Origin: Acidobacteriota bacterium
GTDB lineage: Bacteria; Acidobacteriota; Vicinamibacteria; Vicinamibacterales; UBA2999
Direction: 5' to 3'
Assembly (NCBI GenBank): GCA_020851325.1
Contig: JADZCY010000063.1
Span: 1 to 38,950, forward strand
Length of the DNA: 38,950 nucleotides
In this document: positions 7,667 to 16,186 of the stretch, piece after piece
Layout of the letters: each line of letters starts with the position of its first letter
How positions within the stretch are numbered: position 1 is the first letter of the stretch
Made by a program: the position numbers and the translations under genes
The notes under the pieces: model-generated
Database searches by the model: none
What the model was told of the DNA's origin: nothing
What the model saw: only the letters and a program-made list of their open reading frames with translations

Positions 7667-9013
7667 CTAGTCCGGCACCGACGGCAGACCGCACGCCTCC
7701 AGAATCCGCCTTGCTGTTCCGCTCCCATCGTCGGTGATGTGCGAGGGCAGCGCCACGGCCGGCGCCGGCCGGGTCAGCGCTTCGTGCAGGAGGGCGACGT
7801 AGCCGTTGGCCATGTGCTCGAGGGTGTGACGTCCCGTCCACCAGCGCCGGGCATTCGCCCCAAGCCGGGCGCGACGCTCGTCGTTCATCGCGAGATCGCG
7901 CACGGCCATCTCGATCTCTTCGATTTCGTTCACCACATCGATCGCCAGCCCGACGGCAGTGCTGGTCTCTGCCGCTGCCGCGACCGCCGGCACCGTCGGC
8001 ACGTCACTCATCTGCGCCAGCGCTGTCGTGAGCGTCGGGAGTCCCGCCCCCAGACAGCGAATCCACGACGCCGAGGTCTCGCCATTCGACGGCCAGCGCA
8101 GGCACCAGGCGATGTCCGCCGCCGTCAGGTAGGCCGGCAGATCCTCGTCGGCGACAAAGCCGGTGACGTGTACGCGGTTTTGCAAGCCGAGCCGTTCGAT
8201 GTCGGCGTCGACGTCGTAGTGGCCGGCGCGCTGACCGACGAGCAGCACGTGCACGGGCACATCCACCAGCCGGCTGGCCAGCACGGCCAGTAGTTGCGGC
8301 ACGCGTTTCTCCGGTGTCACGCCGCCATAGGCGCCGATCACCACGGCCTCGGCCGGGATGCCGTGGCGCGCGCGGACGCCTGCCCGCGCCGCCGCCCGGT
8401 CCAGCCCATGCAGCGGGTCGGCCACGCCCATGGGAATGGCGCGAATGGCCGCGTCGGGATGGGCGCCCGCCAGGGCTGAGGCCAGCCACGGGCTGTGGAC
8501 CGCCGCCATGCGGGCCGTCCGCAGCACCAGCGACACCAGCGGCCACAGACGGAAGAGCCCGCCGCCAAGCCCCGCCGCGACGAGGAAGCCGATGTCGGCC
8601 GGCGCGTCGGGATGGTTGGCCTGCACCTCGGCAAGGTAGTCCGCCAGACGCGGTTCGGCGCGCCGCAGCAGCCCGAGCGCTCGCGCCTGATGCACCTGCG
8701 CGTCGTGCAGCACGACCAGGCCGGGGTAGCGGAAAAGGTACCCCCACATGAAATCGTGTGCCGTCGCGTTCCCGAGTTGATAGACGATCAGATCGTACGG
8801 ACGACGACGATGACGCCAGACGAAGTCGTGCGGCGAGAAGACAGGCGCTCCACGGTGTCCTGCGGCGCGATGGCCGGACTCGGAGTAGAGGTCGATCGCC
8901 CCAACGCGATCGTGCAGCAGCGGGACGACCTCCGCCGAATAGGCGGCAATTCCCGAGGGATCCGGCGGCAGGGGGCTGAACCAGGCGACGCGCACGTCCT
9001 CATTCTGCCGCAC
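7667..9013 (-). CDS. Glycosyltransferase family 4 (GT-B fold)
   Basis: The 448-residue protein begins with VRVAWFSPLPPDPSGIAAYS, the nucleotide-sugar transferase N-terminal pattern with a flexible glycine loop. The C-terminal Rossmann half has GAYGGVTPEKRV (donor-binding lysine region), VHVTGFVADEDLPAYLTAADI and the NGETSASWIRCLGAGLPTL segment that matches the GT4 acidic E-x7 region. It probably transfers a sugar from a nucleotide donor onto a lipid-linked or surface glycan; donor and acceptor cannot be read. The annotated start is a GTG at 9013; a GTG at 8995 would begin directly at the Rossmann strand and is equally plausible. An extended -10-like TGGTATCAC lies at 9017-9025. It diverges from the nuo operon. 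Confidence 0.85.
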   Translation of the reverse strand: MRQNEDVRVAWFSPLPPDPSGIAAYSAEVVPLLHDRVGAIDLYSESGHRAAGHRGAPVFSPHDFVWRHRRRPYDLIVYQLGNATAHDFMWGYLFRYPGLVVLHDAQVHQARALGLLRRAEPRLADYLAEVQANHPDAPADIGFLVAAGLGGGLFRLWPLVSLVLRTARMAAVHSPWLASALAGAHPDAAIRAIPMGVADPLHGLDRAAARAGVRARHGIPAEAVVIGAYGGVTPEKRVPQLLAVLASRLVDVPVHVLLVGQRAGHYDVDADIERLGLQNRVHVTGFVADEDLPAYLTAADIAWCLRWPSNGETSASWIRCLGAGLPTLTTALAQMSDVPTVPAVAAAAETSTAVGLAIDVVNEIEEIEMAVRDLAMNDERRARLGANARRWWTGRHTLEHMANGYVALLHEALTRPAPAVALPSHITDDGSGTARRILEACGLPSVPD

Positions 9014-9096
9014 GCCGTGATACCATCTGGCAGTTTGTTCATTGCTTCACAAGCGTGCCATGCGCCGCTTGTCTCGGCGGGAGGCTGAGGACACAC

Positions 9097-9531
9097 ATGG
9101 AAGGTTGGGGTGGCGTAGCACTGATGGTGCTGCTGGGGAGTCTGGTTGGCCTCGGCGGACTTGTCGTCTCCAACCTGCTCGGCCCGAAGAATCCGACGCC
9201 GGAAAAGGAAGCCGCCTACGAGTGCGGCATGCCGCCGGTCGGCGATGCGCGCGAGCGGCAATCGGTGAAGTTCTACCTGGTTGCCATGATCTTCCTCCTC
9301 TTCGACATCGAAGTGGCGTTCCTCTACCCGTGGGCGATGGCCATGCGCACGCTCGGGTGGGTCGGCCTCGTCCAGATCACGGTGTTCTTCGCGATTCTGC
9401 TGGTCGGCTACGTTTACATCTGGCGGAAGGGGGTGCTCGACTGGGGCCCCGAATCCGATCCGGACTACAAGCACACGCCGCGGCCCGGGCCGGCGGTGGT
9501 GAAGAGATATCGCTATGGGACTCGAAACTGA
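9097..9531 (+). CDS. nuoA: NADH-quinone oxidoreductase subunit A
   Basis: This 144-residue membrane subunit of complex I has three hydrophobic helices. The family signature is present in [13 protein letters not shown] followed by the [25 protein letters not shown] stretch, whose acidic residues line the quinone-entry region. The ATG at 9097 follows a purine-rich GGCGGGAGGCTGAGG ribosome-binding region; upstream in-frame codons are not protein-like. It is the first gene of the nuo operon, and its last 17 bp overlap nuoB. The upstream region (9014-9096) is shared with the divergent glycosyltransferase and shows no clear promoter by eye. Confidence 0.95.
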   Translation: MEGWGGVALMVLLGSLVGLGGLVVSNLLGPKNPTPEKEAAYECGMPPVGDARERQSVKFYLVAMIFLLFDIEVAFLYPWAMAMRTLGWVGLVQITVFFAILLVGYVYIWRKGVLDWGPESDPDYKHTPRPGPAVVKRYRYGTRN

Positions 9532-10009
9532 TTACGAGATTCCGGTACTCACCACCACGGTGGAATCCGTGGTCCAGTGGGCGCGCCGCTCGGCCATCTG
9601 GCCGGTGACCTTCGGCCTGGCCTGCTGCGCCATCGAGATGATGGCGATGGCGTCGAGCCGCTACGACATCTCGCGCTTCGGCGCCGAGGTGTTTCGCGGT
9701 TCGCCGCGCCAGAGCGACCTGATGATCATCGCCGGCCGGCTGTCACGCAAGATGGCGCCGGCGCTCCGCCGCATCTACGACCAGATGCCGGAGCCGAAGT
9801 GGGTGATCTCGATGGGCGCCTGCGCCTCGTGCGGCGGCGTGTTCGACAACTACGCCATCGTCCAGGGGTCGGACCAGGTGGTGCCGGTGGACGTGTTCAT
9901 TCCCGGCTGCCCGCCGCGGCCCGAGTCGGTCATCTACGGCATCGTGCAATTGCAGAAGAAAATCGACAACTCGCGGATGGATCAGACGCCGAAGGTGCGG
10001 ATCGCATGA
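9515..10009 (+). CDS. nuoB: NADH-quinone oxidoreductase subunit B
   Basis: This 164-residue subunit carries the terminal [4Fe-4S] cluster N2 that hands electrons to quinone. The four expected ligands are C37 and C38 (adjacent), C103 in GACASCGG and C132 in PGCPPRPE, with the spacing usual for the family. It lies at the junction between the peripheral and membrane arms and normally receives electrons from NuoI, which is not encoded in this operon. It overlaps nuoA by 17 bp and nuoC by 4 bp (ATGA), indicating translational coupling. Confidence 0.97.
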   Translation: MGLETDYEIPVLTTTVESVVQWARRSAIWPVTFGLACCAIEMMAMASSRYDISRFGAEVFRGSPRQSDLMIIAGRLSRKMAPALRRIYDQMPEPKWVISMGACASCGGVFDNYAIVQGSDQVVPVDVFIPGCPPRPESVIYGIVQLQKKIDNSRMDQTPKVRIA

Positions 10010-10566
10010 GCGCGGCGGAGATCATCGCGGCCCTCGAGGCCGTGGTCCCGGGTGCTACCTACACCGCCCTTGACGCCAGCGACGCGGACATCACGCCGGT
10101 GATCCTCGTCGCGCCCGAACACCTGCTGGCCACGGCCGCGGCGCTGCAGGCGACACCCGGTCTCGAGTTCCATGCGTTCTCGGACGTCACCGCGGTGGAC
10201 TTCCACCCGCACCGCGACCCGCGCTTCGACCTCGTGTATCACGTGGTGTCGCCGCATCGGCGGACGCGCCTGCGCTTCAAGGTGCGGGTGAACGCCGGCC
10301 AGTCGGTGGCGACCGTGTCGGCGGTGTGGCCCGGCGCCGGCTGGATGGAGCGCGAGGTGTACGACCTGTTCGGCATCGTCTTCGACGGCCATGGCGATCT
10401 GCGCCGCCTGATGATGCCCGACGACTGGGAAGGACATCCGCTGCGCAAGGACTACCCGGTGCAGCTCCGCAAGGACGCCGACACGTTCATGCCGCTCCAG
10501 GTGACGGCCGAGGAATTCGCGGCGAATCTCGAACGCGATCGTTACGTCCGGCCGCGGCCGAACTGA
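10006..10566 (+). CDS. nuoC: NADH-quinone oxidoreductase subunit C
   Basis: The 186-residue protein is the 30-kDa subunit of the peripheral arm and packs against NuoD near the quinone site. The hallmark ending region is present: [17 protein letters not shown], then [17 protein letters not shown]. It is a separate gene and not the NuoCD fusion found in enterobacteria. Its ATG at 10006 overlaps the nuoB stop. The next gene, 2 bp downstream, is not nuoD but a SIS-domain isomerase. Confidence 0.95.
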   Translation: MSAAEIIAALEAVVPGATYTALDASDADITPVILVAPEHLLATAAALQATPGLEFHAFSDVTAVDFHPHRDPRFDLVYHVVSPHRRTRLRFKVRVNAGQSVATVSAVWPGAGWMEREVYDLFGIVFDGHGDLRRLMMPDDWEGHPLRKDYPVQLRKDADTFMPLQVTAEEFAANLERDRYVRPRPN

Positions 10567-10568
10567 GG

Positions 10569-11159
10569 ATGGCCGATCGAGACGAGGCGCGCCGCGCGCT
10601 GGTGGCGTCGAGCCTCGAAACCGCGGCATCGCTGCACCAGGCCAGCATCGGCGCGTGCACGCGCGCGGTGATGGCGGCGGCGGACCTGGTGACGCGCGCG
10701 CTGGCCGCGGGCGGCCAGGTGCTGGTGTTCGGCAACGGCGGCAGTGCCGCGGATGCGCAGCACTTCGCCGCGGAATTGATTGGACGGTTCGAGAAGGGGC
10801 GCGAACGGCGGGCCTGGCCGGCCCTCGCGCTGGCCTCGGACGCGAGCGTCGTCACGGCCCTGGCCAACGACCTCGGGTACGAGCAGGTGTTTGCACGACA
10901 GGTCGAGGCGTTTGGCCGTCCGGGCGACGTCGCCCTGGGCCTGACGACGAGCGGGACGTCGCCGAACGTGCGGCTGGCGCTCGATCGGGCCCGGGCCGCC
11001 GGCCTGGCCACCATCGCCTTCACGGGCCGGTGCGCCGGCCTGGTGGTGCCGGTGGATGTGCACGTGGCGGTGCCCGACGATCGGACACCGCGGGTGCAGG
11101 AGGTGCACGGCACGCTGCTGCACGTCCTGTGTGAGTTGGTGGAAGGCGAGCGAGTGTAA
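10569..11159 (+). CDS. gmhA: SIS-domain phosphoheptose isomerase-like protein
   Basis: The 196-residue protein resembles GmhA, which converts sedoheptulose 7-phosphate to D-glycero-D-manno-heptose 7-phosphate for lipopolysaccharide core or glycoprotein heptose. Seen in the sequence are the SIS phosphate-binding FGNGGSAADAQHFAAEL (54-70), the ALANDLGYEQVFARQ segment, TTSGTSPNV (126-134) and the C-terminal QEVHGTLLHVLCE with the catalytic E178 and H180. It begins 2 bp after nuoC, and its TAA stop overlaps the nuoD ATG by one base, so it is fully embedded in the complex I operon. Nothing suggests it is a complex I subunit. The specific sugar is inferred, and related SIS proteins such as DiaA share this motif pattern. 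Confidence 0.85.
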   Translation: MADRDEARRALVASSLETAASLHQASIGACTRAVMAAADLVTRALAAGGQVLVFGNGGSAADAQHFAAELIGRFEKGRERRAWPALALASDASVVTALANDLGYEQVFARQVEAFGRPGDVALGLTTSGTSPNVRLALDRARAAGLATIAFTGRCAGLVVPVDVHVAVPDDRTPRVQEVHGTLLHVLCELVEGERV

Positions 11160-12340
11160 TGGCTGAATTCCGCACCGAGACGATGACGGTCAACATGGGG
11201 CCGCAGCACCCCAGCACGCACGGCGTGCTGCGCCTGGTGCTCGAGCTCGATGGCGAGACCGTCGTGTCCGTCAGTCCGACGATCGGGTTCCTGCATACCG
11301 GCATCGAGAAGACGGCCGAACAGAAAAAGTGGCAGCAGGTGATCCCGCTCGTCGAGCGCATGGACTACCTCGGGCCGCAGTCCAACAGCCTGGCCTACTG
11401 CCTGTCGGTCGAGAAGATGCTCGGCATCGAGGTGCCGCAGCGCGTTCGCGACATCCGTGTGCTGATCGCGGAACTGCAGCGTCTGAGCAGCCACCTGGTG
11501 TGGTTCGGCACGCACGCGATGGAAATCGGCGCCATCACCGGCATGCTCTACGCGTTCCGCGAGCGCGAGATTCTGATGAATCTCAACGAGCTCCTGGCCG
11601 GCTTCCGCTTCTTCCCGAGCTACATCCGCGTCGGCGGCCTGCGCGAGGATCTGCCGCGCGGCTACAAGGAAGCGGTAGCCGAGTTCCTCGATCGCTTCCC
11701 CGGCAAGCTCGATGAATACGAGACGCTGATCACCAAGAACCCGATCTGGCTGGATCGCACGCGCGGCGTCGGCGTCATCTCACTCGCCGACTGCTACAAG
11801 TGGGGCCTCTACGGCCCGATCTCGCGCGCCGCCGGCGGCGACTACGACGTCCGCCGCGCCTTTCCGTATTCGGGCTACGAAACCTACGACTTCGACGTCA
11901 TCGGCGCCAGCAACGGCGACGTCTACGATCGCTATATCGTCCGCGTCGCCGAGATGCGCGAAAGCGTCAAGATCTGCCGGCAGGCGCTCGAGCGCATCGA
12001 CGCGGTGGGCGAGTGGCAGATTGCCGATCGTCGCATCGCGCCGCCGCCGAAGGATCAGGTCTACACGGAAATGGAAGCGCTGATTCAGCACTTCCTGATC
12101 TACTCGCAGGGATTCACGGTGCCGGCCGGCGAGGCCTACGTGCCCGTGGAAGGGCCGCGCGGCGAACACGGCTGCTATGTCGTCTCCGACGGCAGCAACC
12201 GGCCGTGGCGCGTGCACATGCGGTCGCCCGGGCTGATGGCCTGTCAGGCCCTGCACAAGTTCATCGTCGGCGGCATGATCGCGGATGTCATCGCGGTCAT
12301 CGGTTCGCTCGACGTCGTGATGGGAGACGTGGATCGATGA
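11159..12340 (+). CDS. nuoD: NADH-quinone oxidoreductase subunit D
   Basis: The 393-residue 49-kDa-type subunit forms most of the quinone-binding pocket with NuoB. It starts with the family-typical MTVNMGPQHPSTHGVLR segment, whose histidines line the quinone site. It contains IGFLHTGIEK, ERMDYLGP, RELLMNLNE-like and FPSYIRVGG segments, and ends with GGMIADVIAVIGSLDVVMGDVDR, which carries the conserved aspartate-rich C-terminus. Length is normal for a stand-alone NuoD. Start and stop overlap neighbours by 1 and 4 bp. Confidence 0.97.
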   Translation: MAEFRTETMTVNMGPQHPSTHGVLRLVLELDGETVVSVSPTIGFLHTGIEKTAEQKKWQQVIPLVERMDYLGPQSNSLAYCLSVEKMLGIEVPQRVRDIRVLIAELQRLSSHLVWFGTHAMEIGAITGMLYAFREREILMNLNELLAGFRFFPSYIRVGGLREDLPRGYKEAVAEFLDRFPGKLDEYETLITKNPIWLDRTRGVGVISLADCYKWGLYGPISRAAGGDYDVRRAFPYSGYETYDFDVIGASNGDVYDRYIVRVAEMRESVKICRQALERIDAVGEWQIADRRIAPPPKDQVYTEMEALIQHFLIYSQGFTVPAGEAYVPVEGPRGEHGCYVVSDGSNRPWRVHMRSPGLMACQALHKFIVGGMIADVIAVIGSLDVVMGDVDR

Positions 12341-14298
12341 GCTTTCATCCGACCATGCCGTACGGCACCGAGCAGTGGCACCGCTCCCAGCGGGCCACGC
12401 TGCCGGAAGGGCCTGAGTTCGCATACACGGCGGCCAACCGCGCCCGCTTCGAGGACTTCGCCTCGCACTACGCGCCGGAGCGCCGCCGCTCGGCGCTGCT
12501 GCACGCGCTGTATCTGGCGCAGGAGCAGCAGGGCTACATCTCGGCCAACGCGGCGCGCCACGTCGCCGAGGTCGTCGGCTGCACCACCGCGGAAGTCGAG
12601 GACGTCGTCTCGTACTACGTGATGTTCCACCGCACGCCGGTGGGCACCTTCGTCCTCCAGGTGTGCACGACGCTGTCGTGCGCGCTCGCCGGAGCCGAGC
12701 GCGTCGTCGAGGAACTGTGCGCCAAGCTCGGTGTGAAGCCGGGCGAGACCGATCCCACCGGCATGTTCACGGTGATGCCGATGGAATGCCTCGGCGCCTG
12801 CGACCGCGCGCCGGTGATGATGGTCAACAACGACCACTGGCACGAACGGCTGCAGCCGGCACAGTGCGGTCCGCTCGTCGACCGGATGCGCCAGGACGGA
12901 TTGACGGCGCTCGGCGGCTGCCATCTCGACGTCGAGAACCAGCCGGAATCCGCCTGGAAGAACCGCACCACGACGCCGGTGAAGCCGAAGGCGGTGCCGG
13001 ACTACGAACCGGTGCTGACGAAGTACGCGTTCACGCCCGGCGGCAACACGCTCGAGCATTACCGCCAGCATCAGCAGGGCTACGAAGGACTGAAGAAGGC
13101 GCTGTCGTTGACGCCCGAGCAGGTGATCGACGAAGTGAAGAAGTCGGGCCTGCGCGGCCGCGGCGGCGCCGGCTTCCCGACCGGCATGAAGTGGCAGTTC
13201 GTCGACAAGAAGTCGCCGAAGCCGAAGTACATCGTCTGCAACGCCGACGAGAGCGAGCCGGGCACCTTCAAGGATCACCTGTTGATGGAGCGCAATCCCC
13301 ACCTGCTGGTGGAGGGGTGCCTCATCGGCTGCTACGCGATCGGGTCGAAGGCCGCCTACATCTACATCCGCGGCGAGTTCTATCACCTGTTCCCCGTGCT
13401 GCAGAAAGCGATCGACGATGCGCGCGCGGCGGGGCTGGTGGGGACGAACATCCTCGGCAGCGGTTTCGACTGCGAGGTGTATCTGCACCGCGGCGCCGGC
13501 GCGTATGAAGCCGGTGAAGAAACCGCGCTGCTCGAGTCGCTCGAAGGCAAGCGCGCCCAGCCGCGCTTCAAGCCGCCGTTCCCGGCCGTGGAAGGCGCGT
13601 GGGGCTGCCCGACGGCGGTGAACAACGTCGAGACGCTCTGCAACGTACCGATCGTCATGACGCGCGGACCGGAGTGGTACGCCGCGCTCGGCCCGGAGAA
13701 GAATGGCGGACCGAAGCTGTTCTGCGTCAGCGGTCACGTCAAGAACCCCGGCGTCTTCGAAGCGCCGATGAAGGTGACGCTGAAGGAACTGATTCTCGAC
13801 TACGCCGGTGGCGTCCGCGATGGGCACACGCTCAAGGGCGTCATCCCCGGCGGATCGTCGGTGCCGATCCTGCTGCCGGATCAGATCGACATTTCGGCCA
13901 GCTTCGATGGCGTCCAGCAGGCCGGCTCGCTGCTCGGCTCCGCCGCCATCATGGCCTTCGACGACACCACCGACATCGTCTGGCTGGCCGAGAACCTGCT
14001 GCACTTCTACATGCACGAGTCGTGCGGCAAGTGCACGCCGTGCCGCGAAGGCACGCACTGGCTCTATCGCCTGCTGCACCGCATGCTGAACGGCGAAGGC
14101 ACGGCCAAGGACATTCCGCTGCTGCAGAGCGTCGCCAGCCAGATCAACGGCAAGACGCTGTGCGCGTTCGGTGACGCCGCGGCGACGCCGGTGCTGACGA
14201 CGTTGAAGTGGTTCAAGCCCGAGTTCGAGGCCTACGCCAAGGGCGACATCCCGCAACCCGCCGACTACCGCGCGCGGACGCCGGTGGAGACGCACTGA
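12337..14298 (+). CDS. nuoEF: Fused NADH-quinone oxidoreductase subunits E and F
   Basis: One uninterrupted 653-residue frame holds both subunits of the NADH-oxidising module. Residues about 35-195 are NuoE, a thioredoxin-like [2Fe-2S] N1a domain with C110, C115, C151 and C155. Residues about 200-225 form a Lys/Pro/Thr-rich linker. Residues about 226-653 are NuoF, which binds NADH and FMN: GRGGAGFPTGMKW (275-287), NADESEPGTFKD, GAGAYEAGEETALLESLEG, and the N3 [4Fe-4S] ligands C563, C566, C569 and C609. The ATG at 12337 overlaps the nuoD stop. The next gene starts 1 bp after this one and is nuoH, so nuoG, which normally takes the electrons, is missing here. The fusion should fix a 1:1 ratio of E to F. 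Confidence 0.95.
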   Translation: MSFHPTMPYGTEQWHRSQRATLPEGPEFAYTAANRARFEDFASHYAPERRRSALLHALYLAQEQQGYISANAARHVAEVVGCTTAEVEDVVSYYVMFHRTPVGTFVLQVCTTLSCALAGAERVVEELCAKLGVKPGETDPTGMFTVMPMECLGACDRAPVMMVNNDHWHERLQPAQCGPLVDRMRQDGLTALGGCHLDVENQPESAWKNRTTTPVKPKAVPDYEPVLTKYAFTPGGNTLEHYRQHQQGYEGLKKALSLTPEQVIDEVKKSGLRGRGGAGFPTGMKWQFVDKKSPKPKYIVCNADESEPGTFKDHLLMERNPHLLVEGCLIGCYAIGSKAAYIYIRGEFYHLFPVLQKAIDDARAAGLVGTNILGSGFDCEVYLHRGAGAYEAGEETALLESLEGKRAQPRFKPPFPAVEGAWGCPTAVNNVETLCNVPIVMTRGPEWYAALGPEKNGGPKLFCVSGHVKNPGVFEAPMKVTLKELILDYAGGVRDGHTLKGVIPGGSSVPILLPDQIDISASFDGVQQAGSLLGSAAIMAFDDTTDIVWLAENLLHFYMHESCGKCTPCREGTHWLYRLLHRMLNGEGTAKDIPLLQSVASQINGKTLCAFGDAAATPVLTTLKWFKPEFEAYAKGDIPQPADYRARTPVETH

Positions 14299-14299
14299 C

Positions 14300-15361
14300 A
14301 TGGGCGCGCTCATCGACACGCTCCTGATGCCGCAGACGATCTTCTTCGTCGCGGTGCTGCTGACGGTGTTCCTGGCGCTGCAGATCTCGGCTGCCGTGAT
14401 GGTGTATGCCGAGCGCAAGGTGGCGGCGTTCATGCAGCAGCGCTACGGTCCGTACCTGGTCGGACCCAGAGGGCTGCTCCAGCCGATCGCCGACATCGTC
14501 AAGCTGGTGTTCAAGGAGGAGCTGAAGCCGAAGGCGGCCGACGCGCTCCTGTTCTCGGCGGCGCCGGTGATCTCGGCGATGGCCGCGATTGCCGCGTTCG
14601 CGCCGGTGCCCTTCGGCGCCTCGACGACGTTCTTCGGCCTGCTGCCGGAGCCGATGCCGTTGATGGTGGCCGACATCAACGTCGCCGTGCTGGTGATCTT
14701 CGCCATCACCTCGATGGGCGTCTACGGCATCGTCCTCGCCGGCTGGGCGAGCAACTCCAAGTATTCGCTGCTCGGCGGCCTGCGCAGCTCGGCGCAGATG
14801 ATCAGCTACGAGCTCGCCTACGGCATGTCGCTGGCGACCATCGTCATGGTGGCCGGATCGCTGTCGCTCCGCGAGATCGTCGACGCGCAGCAGGGCTACT
14901 TCTTCGGCTTCATCCCGCGCTGGAACGTCTTCCTGCTGTTCCCGACGGGGTTCATCGCCTTCCTGATCTTCGCCACCGCCGGTGTCGCTGAAACCAACCG
15001 CGCGCCGTTCGACTTCCCGGAAGCCGAACAGGAACTCGTCGCCGGCTATCACACCGAATACAGCTCGATGCGCTTCGCGCTGTTCTTCCTCGCCGAGTAC
15101 ATCAACATGGTGACCGTCGCCGCGGTGACGGTGAACCTGTTCCTCGGCGGCTGGCACGGCCCGCTGATCCCCGAGGCCTACGGCTGGATCTGGTTCCTGA
15201 TCAAGCTGGCGGTGCTCTGCTTCATGTATCTCTGGCTGCGCTGGACGCTGCCGCGCTTCCGCTACGACCAGTTGATGGCGTTCGGCTGGAAGCTGCTGCT
15301 GCCGGTGGCCACTCTCAACCTGCTCGTGAGCGCGGCGGGGGTGCTCTACTTTGGGCTCTGA
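14300..15361 (+). CDS. nuoH: NADH-quinone oxidoreductase subunit H
   Basis: The 353-residue membrane subunit joins the proton-pumping arm to the quinone chamber. Family marks are VYAERKVAAFMQQRYGP near the N-terminus, the GPRGLLQPIADIVKLVFKE loop, the AGWASNSKYSLLGGLRSSAQ loop, and the ETNRAPFDFPEAEQELVAGY segment with its acidic quinone-cavity residues. About eight hydrophobic segments are visible. It follows the nuoEF stop by 1 bp and overlaps nuoJ by 11 bp. In most bacteria nuoG lies before it and nuoI after it; neither is present. Confidence 0.97.
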   Translation: MGALIDTLLMPQTIFFVAVLLTVFLALQISAAVMVYAERKVAAFMQQRYGPYLVGPRGLLQPIADIVKLVFKEELKPKAADALLFSAAPVISAMAAIAAFAPVPFGASTTFFGLLPEPMPLMVADINVAVLVIFAITSMGVYGIVLAGWASNSKYSLLGGLRSSAQMISYELAYGMSLATIVMVAGSLSLREIVDAQQGYFFGFIPRWNVFLLFPTGFIAFLIFATAGVAETNRAPFDFPEAEQELVAGYHTEYSSMRFALFFLAEYINMVTVAAVTVNLFLGGWHGPLIPEAYGWIWFLIKLAVLCFMYLWLRWTLPRFRYDQLMAFGWKLLLPVATLNLLVSAAGVLYFGL

Positions 15362-15878
15362 TCAACTGCTGTTCTATCTCTTCGCCGGCGTCGCGCTGCT
15401 CGGATCGCTGCTGGTCGTCGGCCAGCGCAATCCGATCTACAGCGTGCTGGCGTTGATCATCTCGTTCTTCGGGCTGTCGGGCCTCTACGTGCTGCTCGAG
15501 GCGCCGTTTGTCGCCGTCGTCCAGATCATCATCTACGCCGGCGCCATCATGGTGCTGTTCCTCTTCACGGTGATGCTGCTCAACGTGCCGCGCGAAGACG
15601 CCGCCGAATGGGACCGCACGCATCCGTTCTACCGCCCGTGGCCGATGCGCATCGGCGCCGCGCTGGCGGTGCTGATGACCGTGCAGCTGGCCTGGGCGCT
15701 GGCGCGGACCGCGGGGCTGGGCGTCGGCGTCGCCGACGGACGTCCGGCGGTGTCATCGGTGGCCGAACTCGGCCGCACGCTCTTCACCGACTACATGTTC
15801 GCCTTCGAAGTGACGTCGATCCTGATCATCGTGGCAATGGTCGGCGCCGTCGCGCTGGCGCGGAAGCGGGAGAGCTGA
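15351..15878 (+). CDS. nuoJ: NADH-quinone oxidoreductase subunit J
   Basis: The 175-residue subunit has five hydrophobic helices. The recognisable third-helix region reads VVQIIIYAGAIMVLFLFTVMLLN, which carries the pi-bulge conserved in NuoJ. The start is a TTG at 15351, the only initiator-type codon close to the expected N-terminus (GSDQLLFYLFAG), and it lies inside the last codons of nuoH. The gap to nuoK is 4 bp. Confidence 0.93.
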   Translation: MGSDQLLFYLFAGVALLGSLLVVGQRNPIYSVLALIISFFGLSGLYVLLEAPFVAVVQIIIYAGAIMVLFLFTVMLLNVPREDAAEWDRTHPFYRPWPMRIGAALAVLMTVQLAWALARTAGLGVGVADGRPAVSSVAELGRTLFTDYMFAFEVTSILIIVAMVGAVALARKRES

Positions 15879-15882
15879 CGCC

Positions 15883-16182
15883 ATGCCCATCGGTTCCTAT
15901 CTCGCCCTCTCGGGCCTGCTCTTCACCATCGGCGCCGCCGGCGTCTTCGTCCGCCGCAACATCATCACGCTGCTGTTGTCGGTGGAGATCATGCTGAACG
16001 CCGTCAACCTGGCGTTCGTCGCCTTCGGCCGGCAGCTCGGCACGGTCGACGGGCAGATCATCACGTTCTTCGTCATGACCGTGGCGGCGGCCGAAGCGGC
16101 CGTCGGCCTCGCCCTGGTCATCGGTCTCTTCCGTCATCGGGAATCGCTGAACCCCGAGGCGTTTACCTCCTTGAAGTGGTGA
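15883..16182 (+). CDS. nuoK: NADH-quinone oxidoreductase subunit K
   Basis: At 99 residues and three helices it is a typical NuoK, an MrpC-like subunit of the pump. The second helix carries VEIMLNAVNLAFV with the conserved membrane glutamate, and the third carries VMTVAAAEAAVGLALVIGLFRH with the second one. Both are needed for coupling in studied enzymes. It ends 4 bp before the GTG of nuoL. Confidence 0.97.
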   Translation: MPIGSYLALSGLLFTIGAAGVFVRRNIITLLLSVEIMLNAVNLAFVAFGRQLGTVDGQIITFFVMTVAAAEAAVGLALVIGLFRHRESLNPEAFTSLKW

Positions 16183-16186
16183 TCCG

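Noticed and set aside
12244-14433. Long open frame on the minus strand (729 codons)
   Set aside because: It is antisense to nuoEF, whose motifs are complete; the composition is unlike a protein.
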